Shown: positions 7,684 to 17,436, counted from the stretch's first letter. The stretch is 54,877 nucleotides of DNA from Candidatus Gottesmanbacteria bacterium (GCA_016195685.1 JACPZE010000029.1:1-54877), one strand, 5' to 3'. Program-made: numbers and translations. Notes: a model not told the origin generated them from the sequence alone.

Positions 7684-9846
7684 TTAAAATCTTCTTCTAG
7701 GGCGGTCGTATCCGCCTTCGCGTCGAGGGGGACGTGCTTGTGGAGGGCGTTTCTTGGCATCTTCTCCAAAAAGCATGGATAAATTAATTCTGCCTTGTAG
7801 ATCCATTTCAAGTACACGGACAGTTACTTGTTGACCTATTGTGACAACAGTTGTGGGATCAGCTATAAATTCTGTAGACATCTGTGAAACATGTACCATG
7901 CCTTCTTTCCCGGGTAATATCTCTACAAAGGCTCCAAAAGGTAAGATTCTTTTGACAATTCCCTGGTACACTTCTTCTGGCTTTACTTCTTTTATGATTC
8001 CGGCAACCCACTTTTGAGCTATTTCCACTTTGGCTGGATCAGTTCCGGCTATAGTCACTTTTCCGTCATCATCCACGTTTATATCACAACCAGTATCAGC
8101 GATAATTTGTCTGATCACTTTTCCTCCGGGACCAATTACTTCCCCAATTTTATCCTGAGGTACTAAAACCATGGCTACTTTTGGCGCATATTGAGATAGG
8201 GAAGTGCGTGGAGTAGGAAGGACTGCCAACATTTTTTCCAGGATGTGTAATCTTCCATCTTTGGCGCGTGTAAGAGTTTCGGCTATAAGATCCATTGACA
8301 GACCATCTATTTTGACGTCTAACTGTATGGCAGTGATACCATCTTTAGTGCCAGCTACTTTAAAATCCATATCCCCACAAAAATCCTCGATACCAATGAT
8401 ATCTGTAAGGAGAACATTCGTTTTACCATCACTAATAAGGCCGATTGCAAGACCGGCGACCGGATTTTTGATAGGTACGCCTGCATCCATGAGAGCAAGG
8501 GTTGATCCACAGGTTGAAGCCATAGATGTTGAACCATTGGAAGACATGACTTCCGATACTAGTCGGATCGTATATGGAAAGTTATCTTGAGATGGAATAA
8601 CGGGTAATAGTGCTCTTTCCGCAAGAGCTCCATGACCAATTTCTCGGCGAGATGGAAATCCTACCCTCCCTGTTTCGCCTACAGAATAAGGCGGCATGCT
8701 GTAATGATGCATGTATCGTTTGGCGGTTTCTCCTTCAGGACTCTCTATCAGTTGTTCAAGTGAAGGAGATCCCAGCGTTGCAACTGTCAAAACCTGAGTT
8801 TGTCCTCTTTTAAACATGGCAGAACCGTGAGTTCGGGGAAGAAGACCAACTTCTCCTTCAATAGGACGAATAGTTTGAGTATCCCTGCCATCAGGTCTTT
8901 TCCCTTTATTCAAAATGTCATACCGGATTTGTTTATCAAAAAGAGTACTGAGTGCTTTTTCAATGTCTTTTCGATCGTATTCTTCTGAGTATTTTTTCGC
9001 AATGGTATCAGTTAGAAGAACCAATTCGTCGCCTTCCCGTTCTTTGGCAACACGGGATAATATTATATCGGCTATATCATCTTTGTATTCTTTTTCCAGA
9101 ATCTTTATCAATTTTTCACTCAGAGTATTCTTTTCCATTTTGATTTTTTCCTTACCTACAACTTTTGTTAATTCGTTGATACATTTTATAATCTTTTCTG
9201 TTTCCTCTTTCCCAAACCGGATTCCGTTTAATACAATTTCATCCGGTAATTCTTTTGCCCCAGCCTCTAACATGACTACTTTTTCGGCTGTTGCAGATAC
9301 TATAAGATCCAAATCAGAAAGGGGCATCTCTTTTGTCCCTGGATTTGAGAAATAAGGCTGATTACCATTTTGAGGTGGAATGTATCCGACTCGTACAGAA
9401 CCGACAGGTCCATTCCATGGTAAAGGGGAAATGGATAGGGCCGCCGATGTGGCTATTATTGCCAATATATCCGGTTCATTTTCTCCGTCAACTGATAGAA
9501 CTGTAATGATTACCTGAATGTCATGATGGTAATTTTTATCAAAAAGGGGTCGAATTGAACGATCGATAAGTCTTGCTTTCAATATTGCGTCATCAGAAGG
9601 CCGGCCCTCTCTTTTTACCCAGCGACTTCCTTTGATACGTCCTCCTGCGTATAGTCTTTCAACATACTCAACTGAAAGAGGAAAATAATCAAGTTTAGAT
9701 TCATTAGATGCTGCAACGACTGTTGCAATAACCATGGTATCACCATATCTTGCAAGAACTGCCGACGTAGCCTGTTCGGCAAATCTTCCTACTTCAAGTG
9801 TTAGAGTGCGACTACCTATTTCTACAGATTTGGAAATGGTTTTCAT
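7684..9846 (-). CDS. pnp: Polyribonucleotide nucleotidyltransferase (PNPase)
   Basis: A 720-residue protein of standard length: two RNase PH domains joined by a helical domain, then a KH domain (IGEVIGPGGKVIRQI) and an S1 domain (ILPFGAFVEILPGKEGMVH). The tail is rich in Arg, Pro and Gly (PPRREGGYDRPRRRF). It degrades RNA 3'-5' with phosphate and can add tails. It follows rpsO by 33 bases, the common rpsO-pnp arrangement, and converges on the PKD gene. The 34 bases between contain a short AAAAGGGCTTTTT run that may help termination, but no convincing hairpin. Confidence 0.98.
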   Translation of the reverse strand: MKTISKSVEIGSRTLTLEVGRFAEQATSAVLARYGDTMVIATVVAASNESKLDYFPLSVEYVERLYAGGRIKGSRWVKREGRPSDDAILKARLIDRSIRPLFDKNYHHDIQVIITVLSVDGENEPDILAIIATSAALSISPLPWNGPVGSVRVGYIPPQNGNQPYFSNPGTKEMPLSDLDLIVSATAEKVVMLEAGAKELPDEIVLNGIRFGKEETEKIIKCINELTKVVGKEKIKMEKNTLSEKLIKILEKEYKDDIADIILSRVAKEREGDELVLLTDTIAKKYSEEYDRKDIEKALSTLFDKQIRYDILNKGKRPDGRDTQTIRPIEGEVGLLPRTHGSAMFKRGQTQVLTVATLGSPSLEQLIESPEGETAKRYMHHYSMPPYSVGETGRVGFPSRREIGHGALAERALLPVIPSQDNFPYTIRLVSEVMSSNGSTSMASTCGSTLALMDAGVPIKNPVAGLAIGLISDGKTNVLLTDIIGIEDFCGDMDFKVAGTKDGITAIQLDVKIDGLSMDLIAETLTRAKDGRLHILEKMLAVLPTPRTSLSQYAPKVAMVLVPQDKIGEVIGPGGKVIRQIIADTGCDINVDDDGKVTIAGTDPAKVEIAQKWVAGIIKEVKPEEVYQGIVKRILPFGAFVEILPGKEGMVHVSQMSTEFIADPTTVVTIGQQVTVRVLEMDLQGRINLSMLFGEDAKKRPPQARPPRREGGYDRPRRRF

Positions 9847-9879
9847 TAATTATTTATTGTGTGTTTCGGATATACGGGG

Positions 9880-10149
9880 TTATTTAGTTAATTTTAATTT
9901 TTTAACAACTTCCTTATATCGATCTTGCGCTTTTTTTTGTAAATAAGCAAGCAATCTTCGTCTTTTGGATACTACTCCCAGAAGTCCTCGTCTGGAGTGA
10001 TCATCTTTTGGATTGATTTTCAAATGGTCGACTAGTTTTTCAATTTTATAAGTTAAAAGGGCCACTTGTACTTCTGGACTGCCGGTATCACCACTTTTGA
10101 TGGCAAATTCCTTGATAATCTTTTTTTTATCGTCTACGGGAAGAACCAT
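9880..10149 (-). CDS. rpsO: Small ribosomal subunit protein S15
   Basis: An 89-residue protein, full length for S15. It has the conserved [14 protein letters not shown] segment near 18-31 and the [20 protein letters not shown] core near 51-70. S15 binds the central domain of 16S rRNA. It heads an rpsO-pnp unit with its own promoter at 10183-10211. No Shine-Dalgarno sequence is visible before the ATG. Confidence 0.98.
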   Translation of the reverse strand: MVLPVDDKKKIIKEFAIKSGDTGSPEVQVALLTYKIEKLVDHLKINPKDDHSRRGLLGVVSKRRRLLAYLQKKAQDRYKEVVKKLKLTK

Positions 10150-10182
10150 ATATAAAATAAATTAATCTTACGAAGATGAGTT

Positions 10183-10211
10183 ATTATACAGGAAAGGCTT
10201 AGAAATCTCAA
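10183..10211 (-). promoter_or_regulatory. Promoter of rpsO-pnp
   Basis: The minus strand has TTGAGA, a 17-base spacer, then TATAAT. The predicted transcript starts about 27 bases before the rpsO ATG. This allows S15 and PNPase to be made independently of the upstream nusA-infB transcript. Confidence 0.7.
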
Positions 10212-10229
10212 TGGGTATTTGGAGAAGTT

Positions 10230-11198
10230 TTAAAGTAATGTTGATCCCTTATATATCTTCGGTTTAAGCCAATCCGGAGGAGCCTCGTTTGATTGCTGTT
10301 TTTTGGGTTGCTGAGGTTGTGGTTGCGGTTGTGTAGGTTGTATTTGAGGCGGAAACTGTATTTTGGGTTTTTGTTGAGGATTTTTGGGCATCACGGGTTT
10401 ATTAAACGATGGGATCATTGGTTGAGATGGGGGTGTAAAAGTTTTTGAAATACTAATTTTTCTTGCACCGCTGCGCAAACATTGTGCAGCAGCTTCATAA
10501 GTTGAAGCTTGGGTTTGAGGGGAATTAAAGTTGTCAGTTTCATTGGTCATTCCTGCCAAAATATTAGTAGCAGTATCATTATTTATAGTCAGTCCAAAGT
10601 TAGAAAACAGGCTAAGTGTCAGTTCAGAAATAGAAGAAATATTTGTGTCAACGATGTTTACCTTCCCAAAGCGGGTATTTTGGTTGCTGTTATCAATATT
10701 GACAATCGGTTTCTCAGCAAATAATCCCTGATTGTTGTTATAGATTTGGTTAAGATCTGCAAGTTTTGATATACCTATAGTAATAATCAAATCAGTATTT
10801 CCACCGCTACTTGCAAATCTGATAGCGTCGGCAGTTATCATGGGGTATCCTTCTCGTGGCTCGATGACCAAATTAAAAGTGTCATTTTCAATGTTGTAGC
10901 TTACTTTTTCTATAGATCCTTCTTGATACGGGAAAGAAATAACCAAGTTTTTTCCTTGACTATTTGAAACATTTCCGGTTACTTTATCCACTCCTACTAA
11001 TTGGTTAAATTCTACTGTCATCTGATCTGGGCAGACTACATTTACTTGGACTCCGCGAGCTGACAATCCCAAGTAAAAAGATAAAGCAGATGCTACAGAA
11101 TCGAAAGAAGGATTTCCAGGAAGGGCAATAAGTACTTCCTTTGCTCCTTCCAAAAGTGATCTTGCTTGACTGGTTTGATCGATTGATGAATTTATCAT
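10230..11198 (-). CDS. DHH-family phosphoesterase homologue with degenerate active site
   Basis: A 322-residue protein with the fold pattern and operon position of NrnA/RecJ-like DHH proteins, which often follow infB. The metal-binding motifs are eroded. The first motif reads PGNPSFDSVASAL (27-39) instead of the usual H..PDGDA.GS. The DHH signature reads NIDNSNQNTRFG (167-178), with Asn-Ser replacing His-His. The later T-D-T-G-S-F block reads NETDNF. The DHHA1 substrate domain seems to be replaced by a Pro/Gln-rich tail (about 255-310). It is probably a pseudo-enzyme, perhaps an RNA-binding or scaffold protein; this is inference. Confidence 0.8.
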   Translation of the reverse strand: MINSSIDQTSQARSLLEGAKEVLIALPGNPSFDSVASALSFYLGLSARGVQVNVVCPDQMTVEFNQLVGVDKVTGNVSNSQGKNLVISFPYQEGSIEKVSYNIENDTFNLVIEPREGYPMITADAIRFASSGGNTDLIITIGISKLADLNQIYNNNQGLFAEKPIVNIDNSNQNTRFGKVNIVDTNISSISELTLSLFSNFGLTINNDTATNILAGMTNETDNFNSPQTQASTYEAAAQCLRSGARKISISKTFTPPSQPMIPSFNKPVMPKNPQQKPKIQFPPQIQPTQPQPQPQQPKKQQSNEAPPDWLKPKIYKGSTLL

Positions 11199-11240
11199 AT
11201 GTATATACTAAGCAACCCCCCTTACTTCAGAGGGGTATAA

Positions 11241-12704
11241 TTAGCCTATAGATATTATACTATCACCTGTCAAGAAAGTAATATTATCTGCCAAAATTAC
11301 TCCTGCTTCCATGCCTTGTTCTGCTTTTGTGATGTCTTCTTTTCCATGGCGAAGTGATTTGATACGGCTGCGTCCCAATTCTACTTCTTTTCTGACAATC
11401 TTTACCTTGTCACCACGGGCGATTCTACCTGAGGAGATTTTTACTCCGGCTACAACTTGATCTTTCATGGTAAAAACTGCCATTATTTTTGCTTCTCCCA
11501 GAATTTCCACAAGATTTCCAGTGAGTGCAGCTTCCACAACGTCATCAATTTCTTCAAGTAGCTCATAAATAATATTATAAGTTTTAAGGATGACTTTTTC
11601 CGAATCTGCTAGTTTCACTACGGAATCGGCGATTTTCATATTAAAACCAATAACGATAGCTTTTGTAGTTTTGGCCAAGAGAATATCTGATTCGCTGATT
11701 TGACCGGCTCCACTAGCAATAACAATGGCATTTTTAGGCAAACTGCCCAAAATAGCTTCAAGGGTGCCAAAATTATCAGATTTGATGATGAAATTGATTT
11801 TTTCCTGTTCTATTTCTTGTTCAGATGAAGGCGTAGTAATAATTTCTGTTTTTATGGCAGGGGTTATTTCCTCTTCCACTTTTTGTCCAAGCGCAACTGC
11901 TGATTTTTTATAAAGTGCTGATCCTACTAAAGGTACTTTTTGCCAGCCCAAAATTTCAGTTGGATCACCTGGTATCACCTGGGTTTTGTTTTGACCTAAC
12001 CAGTTAATAAATGCACGAACTTTAAATGTCTGATCTTCACAAACCACCTCTTCACCGATAGATAATTTACCGCTTCTTATAATAATTGTAGCTACTGCTC
12101 CACGGCTCTTGGAAAGAGTAGATTCTATGACAACCGCTTTGAATTTGCCGGCCATATCTTCTTGGACTTGATTGAGTTCTGATAAAAGTAAAATCATCTC
12201 CAAAAGTTTCTCTACTCCCTCACCTGTTTTGGCAGAAAGAGGAATTACTGGTATCTCTCCGCCATACTCTTCCAAATTCAAACCATGTTTGGTAAGTTGC
12301 TTTTTTATTTTATCTATATTGATGTCCGGCAGGTCAATTTTGTTTATTGCTACAATGGCTGGTATTTGTGCATTCTGGATAAGATTAATAGATTCTATAG
12401 TCTGGGGCATGACTCCGTCATTGGCAGCAACGACCAAAACTGCAATATCGGATACGTCCGCTCCTCTTCCTCTCATTTTGGCAAAAGCTTGGTGTCCTGG
12501 GGTATCAATAAAGGTTATTTTACCTTTGGGTGTTTCTATTTGATAAGCTCCGATATGCTGGGTAATACCGCCGTGTTCACGCTGTGCAATATTGGTTTTT
12601 CTTATTGTATCTAGAAGTGAGGTTTTGCCATGATCTACATGGCCCAAAATCGTTACAATAGGAGCACGTGTTGCAATATATTGAGTCTTTGACTTTTTGA
12701 CCAT
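11241..12704 (-). CDS. infB: Translation initiation factor IF-2 (short form)
   Basis: A 487-residue GTPase that delivers initiator tRNA. The G motifs are clear: [10 protein letters not shown] (G1), GGITQHIG (G2), DTPGHQAF (G3) and NKID (G4), followed by beta-barrel and C-terminal domains. Most bacterial IF-2 proteins have 600-900 residues because of a long variable N-terminal region. Here the protein starts almost at the G domain, leaving about 15 residues before it. It lies 39 bases downstream of nusA in the same operon. Confidence 0.97.
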   Translation of the reverse strand: MVKKSKTQYIATRAPIVTILGHVDHGKTSLLDTIRKTNIAQREHGGITQHIGAYQIETPKGKITFIDTPGHQAFAKMRGRGADVSDIAVLVVAANDGVMPQTIESINLIQNAQIPAIVAINKIDLPDINIDKIKKQLTKHGLNLEEYGGEIPVIPLSAKTGEGVEKLLEMILLLSELNQVQEDMAGKFKAVVIESTLSKSRGAVATIIIRSGKLSIGEEVVCEDQTFKVRAFINWLGQNKTQVIPGDPTEILGWQKVPLVGSALYKKSAVALGQKVEEEITPAIKTEIITTPSSEQEIEQEKINFIIKSDNFGTLEAILGSLPKNAIVIASGAGQISESDILLAKTTKAIVIGFNMKIADSVVKLADSEKVILKTYNIIYELLEEIDDVVEAALTGNLVEILGEAKIMAVFTMKDQVVAGVKISSGRIARGDKVKIVRKEVELGRSRIKSLRHGKEDITKAEQGMEAGVILADNITFLTGDSIISIG

Positions 12705-12743
12705 AATTTTATTTCACGAAAAGTTGGACTTGCCATTTTTAAT

Positions 12744-13829
12744 CTATTTTTCTACTTTCTCTTTTATCTTTTTAGTCTTTGCCTTTTTTGTTTTTTTGTC
12801 TGATTTTGCCATTTTCGTGTCAGTTGTTTTCTTATCGTCATTTGACTTATTGGTTATAGGAGGTTGAATTACTGTAGGTTGTGATTTAGGTTTAATATCT
12901 ATTTTCCAACCCGTCAGTTTTCCAGCAAGTCTGACATTTTGTCCTTCCTTGCCTATGGCCAGTGAGAGTTGGTCATCCGGTACCAAGGCGATCACTGTTT
13001 TTTTCTTGTCGTTAAGTTCAATAACTATATCTTTAGCCGGAGCAAGAGCAGCTTGAATAAATTGTTTCTGATCCTCACCCCATTGGATAATGTCTACTTT
13101 TTCCATACCTCCCAATTCATTAATAACAGCTTGTACGCGTATTCCTTTTTGACCTACGCAACTACCTACAGGATCAACTCCGGATGCAGTGGAAGCGACG
13201 GCAATTTTACAGCGGTGCCCAGCTTCTCTTGCAATTTCCTTTAATATAACCGATCCGTTAGATACTTCAGGTACCTCTCTTTGGAAAAGACCGGAAACGA
13301 GACCTTTGTGAGCACGTGAAACGATAATCTGGTTTCCTTTCATAGAATCCCTGATTCCTTCTATATAAAATGTAAGGCGTTGGTTTAATCGGTATTGTTC
13401 GTTGGGAATTTGTTCTTGGGGAGGCATAACGGTTTCAGCCCGCCCAATATCAACTATGACATTTGGCCCGTCAAATCGAAGAACCATACCATTAATGATC
13501 GTACCTACTCGAGCAGAATATTCATCTATTATGGCCTTTTTTTCTGCCTCTCTTATTCTTTGCAGAATAACTTGTTTGGCTGTTTGGGTAGCAATTCTTC
13601 CAAATCCTGCTGGGGTAATATCTTTTTTATCTAAATATATTCTGGCTTCCCCAGTATCAGAATTTATTTTTACTTCAAGCTTGTCTAATTCAGATCCGCC
13701 ATAATCTTTGCGATAAGCAGCAAGAATGGCTGCCTTAATTGTTTCAATTACCGATTCAGGATCAATTCCACGTTCTGTGGCTACTTGATTTAATGCCAAT
13801 GCGAATTCGCTTCTAACTACAGCTGACAT
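12744..13829 (-). CDS. nusA: Transcription termination/antitermination factor NusA
   Basis: From the ATG at 13829 the protein has 361 residues. It has an N-terminal RNAP-binding domain (SEFALALNQVATERG), an S1 domain, then two KH domains (GSCVGQKGIRVQAV and LAIGKEGQNVRLAGK). The last 45 residues are a Lys-rich tail, and the acidic repeats of proteobacterial NusA are absent. A TTG at 13901 would lengthen the protein but overlaps the -35 box of the predicted promoter, so it is rejected. A short hairpin, GGTGGG/CCCACC, lies in the leader at about 13840-13856. NusA heads the operon nusA-infB-DHH. Confidence 0.96.
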   Translation of the reverse strand: MSAVVRSEFALALNQVATERGIDPESVIETIKAAILAAYRKDYGGSELDKLEVKINSDTGEARIYLDKKDITPAGFGRIATQTAKQVILQRIREAEKKAIIDEYSARVGTIINGMVLRFDGPNVIVDIGRAETVMPPQEQIPNEQYRLNQRLTFYIEGIRDSMKGNQIIVSRAHKGLVSGLFQREVPEVSNGSVILKEIAREAGHRCKIAVASTASGVDPVGSCVGQKGIRVQAVINELGGMEKVDIIQWGEDQKQFIQAALAPAKDIVIELNDKKKTVIALVPDDQLSLAIGKEGQNVRLAGKLTGWKIDIKPKSQPTVIQPPITNKSNDDKKTTDTKMAKSDKKTKKAKTKKIKEKVEK

Positions 13830-13872
13830 ATATAAAAATGGTGGGGATGTCCCACCGCAAAATATTGAATTT

Positions 13873-13901
13873 ATCTTACCATACAAAGAAGCACTTGACA
13901 A
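13873..13901 (-). promoter_or_regulatory. Promoter of nusA-infB operon
   Basis: The minus strand has TTGTCA (13896-13901), a 17-base spacer and TAAGAT (13873-13878). The -35 box overlaps that of the divergent rpoB promoter. Confidence 0.75.
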
Positions 13902-13922
13902 GTAGACTAAGTATGATAAAAT
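13895..13922 (+). promoter_or_regulatory. Promoter of rpoBC
   Basis: The plus strand has TTGACA (13895-13900), a 16-base spacer and TAAAAT (13917-13922). The -35 shares five bases with the nusA -35 because TTGACAA reads TTGTCAA on the other strand, which makes the two operons' promoters overlapping and divergent. Confidence 0.75.
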
Positions 13923-14013
13923 TTTGCTAATTTAATATCTGGCATAAGGCGTACAAAGTATGCGTACGCTTCTTTTGTCGTTGACAATTTTACTTCAAGA
14001 AGTAATTTTCCCA

Positions 14014-17000
14014 ATGCGAAAATCCAATATTAACTCTTTTAAGCAACAAGCAAATAAGCGCCTCGATTGGGGGAAAAGTTTCTCTAATTTGCCGATACTT
14101 GATCTTATTGCGGTACAAAAAGAATCTTACTCACGTTTTTTGACAGAAGGTATTTCAGAACTTTTAGCAGAAATTTCTCCAGTTGAGGATTTTACCGGTA
14201 AAAATTGGACCCTCACTTTTGGTAAACATCACTTCGATAAACCCAAATATCAACCCTCAGAATGTCTAGACAAAGGACTCACTTTTGATATGTCTTTAAA
14301 AGTAGAAGCAATTCTGACAAATAAACAAACTGGACGTCAAATAAATCAGGAAGTTTTTCTAGGTGATGTTCCGGCCATGACAGAAAACGGTACATTTATC
14401 ATAAACGGAGTTGAAAGATGTATCGTGAATCAGATAGTAAGATCTCCAGGAGCTTACTTTACAGGGGATATGGATCCTGTTACCGGAAAGATGCTTTACA
14501 TTGCCGAAGTTAGACCCATGTTTGGTTCTTGGCTGGATTTTGCAATAACAAGGAATGATGTGATTACTGTGAGAATAGATAGACGCCGAAAATATACTGC
14601 TACAACTTTTCTTCGCGCAATTGGAATAGCAGATGATGAAACAATTCTTTCACTCTTTAAAGATACAGAGAAAGATCATCCATTTATTGCAACTACAATT
14701 GAGAAAGATACAACTAAGACAAAAGAGGAAGCTTTAGTTGAGATCTATCGCAAAATGCGACCCGGAGAACCAGCAGTCGTAGAAAATGCCGCTGAACTTT
14801 TAAATAATTTGTTTTTTAATCCCAGAAGGTATTCCTTGGGTGCTGTAGGGCGTTATAAACTAAATAAGAAAATCGGAGTCAATTCTGTCAATGATAAATC
14901 AAATTGGACCTTAACGGTAGATGATGTGGTTGGAATTATTAAATATCTGATTACTCTCACAAGAGGTGCAGGGGATACAGATGATATTGATCATATGGGT
15001 AATCGAAGAATCCGTCGTGTGGGAGAGTTAGTAGCAACAAACGCTTTTAAACTGGGTCTTACTAGATTGGAAAGATCAATCCGGGAACGGATGAGCTTGG
15101 CTGGTACACAAATAGAAATTACTCCAGCTCAAGTGATCAATGCCCGTCCGATTATAGCTTCTATTAATGACTTCTTTAGGACCAGTCAGCTTTCTACAAT
15201 ACTAGATCAGACTAATCCGCTTGCTGAGGTAGATAATTTGAGAAGGTTAACAGTCATGGGTGTAGGAGGTATATCTCGTGAACGCGCTTCATTTTCTATC
15301 CGGGACATTAATTCATCTCAATATAGTCGCATTTGTCCAGTAAGAAGCCCAGAAGGTCCAAATATAGGGTTAGTGACGTATCTGGCTCTTTATGCCAGAG
15401 TAAATGAATACGGATTTTTGGAAGCTCCATATAGAAAAGTAGTTTTAGAAGGTAAATCAAAAAAACCAAGAGTGACTGATGAAATTATTTATTTGACAGC
15501 TGATGATGAGCAAAATTACTATATTACTCATGCCGAAGTGTCGATTGACAATAAAGGATATCTAACTGCCGACCGTTTACCAGCCCGTTATAAAGGTGAT
15601 TTTTTGGAGACTGAAGCCAGCAACATAAGTTTCATAGATGTTGTTCCGCGTCAGGTTGTGGGTGTGGCTGCTTCTCTAATTCCATTTTTAGCCCATGATG
15701 AAGCAAATAGGGCATTGATGGGTACTCATATGCAATGTCAAGCTGTCCCTCTTATCCAGCCGTCTTCTCCCGTAGTAGGAACAGGGATGGAGTCGGTGAT
15801 CCCGCAGGCATTAAAGCGTGCTATAGTATCTCCAGAAAACGGAAAAGTAGTATATGTGGATGCTACAAAACTAGTAGTAAAGGGAAAAAGCGGCAAAGAA
15901 TATACATATAATATAGAAAAATTCAAACGAACATCGCAAAATACTTGTTTCTCTCAAAATCCCCTCGTGTCTTTGGGTGAAAAGGTCATTAAAGATCAGC
16001 CAATCGTAGATGCTCCAGCATCAGAAAATGGAGAACTTGCGTTGGGAAAAAATGTGTTAATCGCTTATGCATCTTTTGATGGTTTAGGTTACGAAGATGC
16101 TATTGTGATATCTGATAGATTAGTAAAAGATGATGCTTTAACCTCAATCAGCATTGAAGAATATGAATCTGAAGTAGTAGATACAAAGTTAGGACCGGAA
16201 GAAACAACCAGAGATATCCCGAATGTAGGCGAGGAAGCTTTGGCTAATCTAGATGACAAAGGAATAGTTGTAATAGGAGCTGAAGTTGAGCCAAATGATA
16301 TTTTGGTTGGGAAAATAGCTCCAAAAGGAGAAACTGAGCTTACCGCGGAAGAAAGATTACTCAGGGCGATTTTTGGTGAGAAAGCCCGTGAAGTTCGTGA
16401 TACTTCTCTTCGTATGCCTCACGGTGAAAAGGGAGTGGTGATAGATGTAAAAATTTTGGATAGAGAAAAAGGTGATGAATTACAGCCCGGTACAATTAAA
16501 AAAATAATAGTGAAAGTTGCCCAAATGAGAAAAGTGGTTGTAGGCGATAAGTTAGCCGGAAGACATGGTAATAAAGGTGTCATAAGTAAAATAGTACCAG
16601 CTTCAGACATGCCTTATTTTGCCGATGGAACCCCAGTTGACGTAATTATTTCTCCACTCTCAGTTTTGTCCAGGATGAACTTGGGGCAATTGTTAGAAGC
16701 TCATCTCGGATGGGGAGCTTTTACGGGTAATTATAAAGTTGCAGTGCCGGTTTTTGAGCCTATTTCTGAGCAAAGAATAATTTCAGAATTAAAAGATCAT
16801 AATCTTCCTGTTTCAGGAAAAGCAACTCTATATGATGGTAGAACAGGACAAGCTTATAAAGAACCAATCGTAGTGGGTATAGGGTATATCATGAAACTTA
16901 TCCACATGGTGGAAGATAAAACCCACGCAAGGTCAACCGGTCCATATTCACTTGTTACACAACAGCCTTTGGGTGGAAAAGCACAAATGGGAGGTCAAAG

Positions 17001-17397
17001 ACTTGGAGAGATGGAAGTGTGGGCTCTTGAAGCTCATAGAGCAGCCTTTGCTTTACAGGAGATGTTGACACTTAAGTCCGATGATGTAGTAGGAAGAGCC
17101 AGGGCGTTTGAAGCAATTGTAAAAGGGACCGATATACCAGCTTCATCAATACCCGAATCTTTTAAAGTATTAGTGAAAGAACTTCAAGCTTTAGGCTTAA
17201 ATGTTATTCCAACAGGAGCAGTGACAGCAAGTAAGAAATTTACTGCAGTTTCCGATGATGAAACAAAAGAAGTAGAAGTGGTAAAAGAAGCAAAAGATCT
17301 AGCGAAAGCTTCAGGACAGGATTTAATTCCCGATTCAAAAGTATCAATTAGTAATGTACCTACTCCGGAAGATGAAAATATAAAAGGAGGATTATAA
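14014..17397 (+). CDS. rpoB: RNA polymerase beta subunit
   Basis: About 1127 residues from the ATG at 14014. An ATG at 13960 would add 18 mostly hydrophobic residues that are unusual for this family, though AAGG ten bases before it makes it possible. Conserved blocks include the rifampicin-pocket region (LSTILDQTNPL, near 398-408), CPVRSPEGPNIGL, the catalytic-site-facing KLAGRHGNKG, and the C-terminal QPLGGKAQMGGQRLGEMEVWALEA. It forms the polymerase catalytic core with beta'. Several pocket residues differ from drug-sensitive bacteria (see findings). The gap to rpoC is 62 bases and carries a repeat. Confidence 0.98.
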   Translation: MRKSNINSFKQQANKRLDWGKSFSNLPILDLIAVQKESYSRFLTEGISELLAEISPVEDFTGKNWTLTFGKHHFDKPKYQPSECLDKGLTFDMSLKVEAILTNKQTGRQINQEVFLGDVPAMTENGTFIINGVERCIVNQIVRSPGAYFTGDMDPVTGKMLYIAEVRPMFGSWLDFAITRNDVITVRIDRRRKYTATTFLRAIGIADDETILSLFKDTEKDHPFIATTIEKDTTKTKEEALVEIYRKMRPGEPAVVENAAELLNNLFFNPRRYSLGAVGRYKLNKKIGVNSVNDKSNWTLTVDDVVGIIKYLITLTRGAGDTDDIDHMGNRRIRRVGELVATNAFKLGLTRLERSIRERMSLAGTQIEITPAQVINARPIIASINDFFRTSQLSTILDQTNPLAEVDNLRRLTVMGVGGISRERASFSIRDINSSQYSRICPVRSPEGPNIGLVTYLALYARVNEYGFLEAPYRKVVLEGKSKKPRVTDEIIYLTADDEQNYYITHAEVSIDNKGYLTADRLPARYKGDFLETEASNISFIDVVPRQVVGVAASLIPFLAHDEANRALMGTHMQCQAVPLIQPSSPVVGTGMESVIPQALKRAIVSPENGKVVYVDATKLVVKGKSGKEYTYNIEKFKRTSQNTCFSQNPLVSLGEKVIKDQPIVDAPASENGELALGKNVLIAYASFDGLGYEDAIVISDRLVKDDALTSISIEEYESEVVDTKLGPEETTRDIPNVGEEALANLDDKGIVVIGAEVEPNDILVGKIAPKGETELTAEERLLRAIFGEKAREVRDTSLRMPHGEKGVVIDVKILDREKGDELQPGTIKKIIVKVAQMRKVVVGDKLAGRHGNKGVISKIVPASDMPYFADGTPVDVIISPLSVLSRMNLGQLLEAHLGWGAFTGNYKVAVPVFEPISEQRIISELKDHNLPVSGKATLYDGRTGQAYKEPIVVGIGYIMKLIHMVEDKTHARSTGPYSLVTQQPLGGKAQMGGQRLGEMEVWALEAHRAAFALQEMLTLKSDDVVGRARAFEAIVKGTDIPASSIPESFKVLVKELQALGLNVIPTGAVTASKKFTAVSDDETKEVEVVKEAKDLAKASGQDLIPDSKVSISNVPTPEDENIKGGL

Positions 17398-17399
17398 AT

Positions 17400-17436
17400 A
17401 GTTATTAGTTAGTTGGTTACTTAGTTAGTTAGAAAA
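17400..17436 (+). repeat. TTAGTTA-rich repeat in the rpoB-rpoC gap
   Basis: Tandem copies of TTAGTTAG and GGTTACTTAG fill the gap. Similar sequence forms inverted repeats at 31187-31266 and 37168-37235. Confidence 0.55.

Noticed and set aside
11205-11235. CCCCT/AGGGG as an intrinsic terminator between infB and the DHH gene
   Set aside because: The stem has only about five base pairs, a ten-base loop and no U-run, and the genes belong to one operon.
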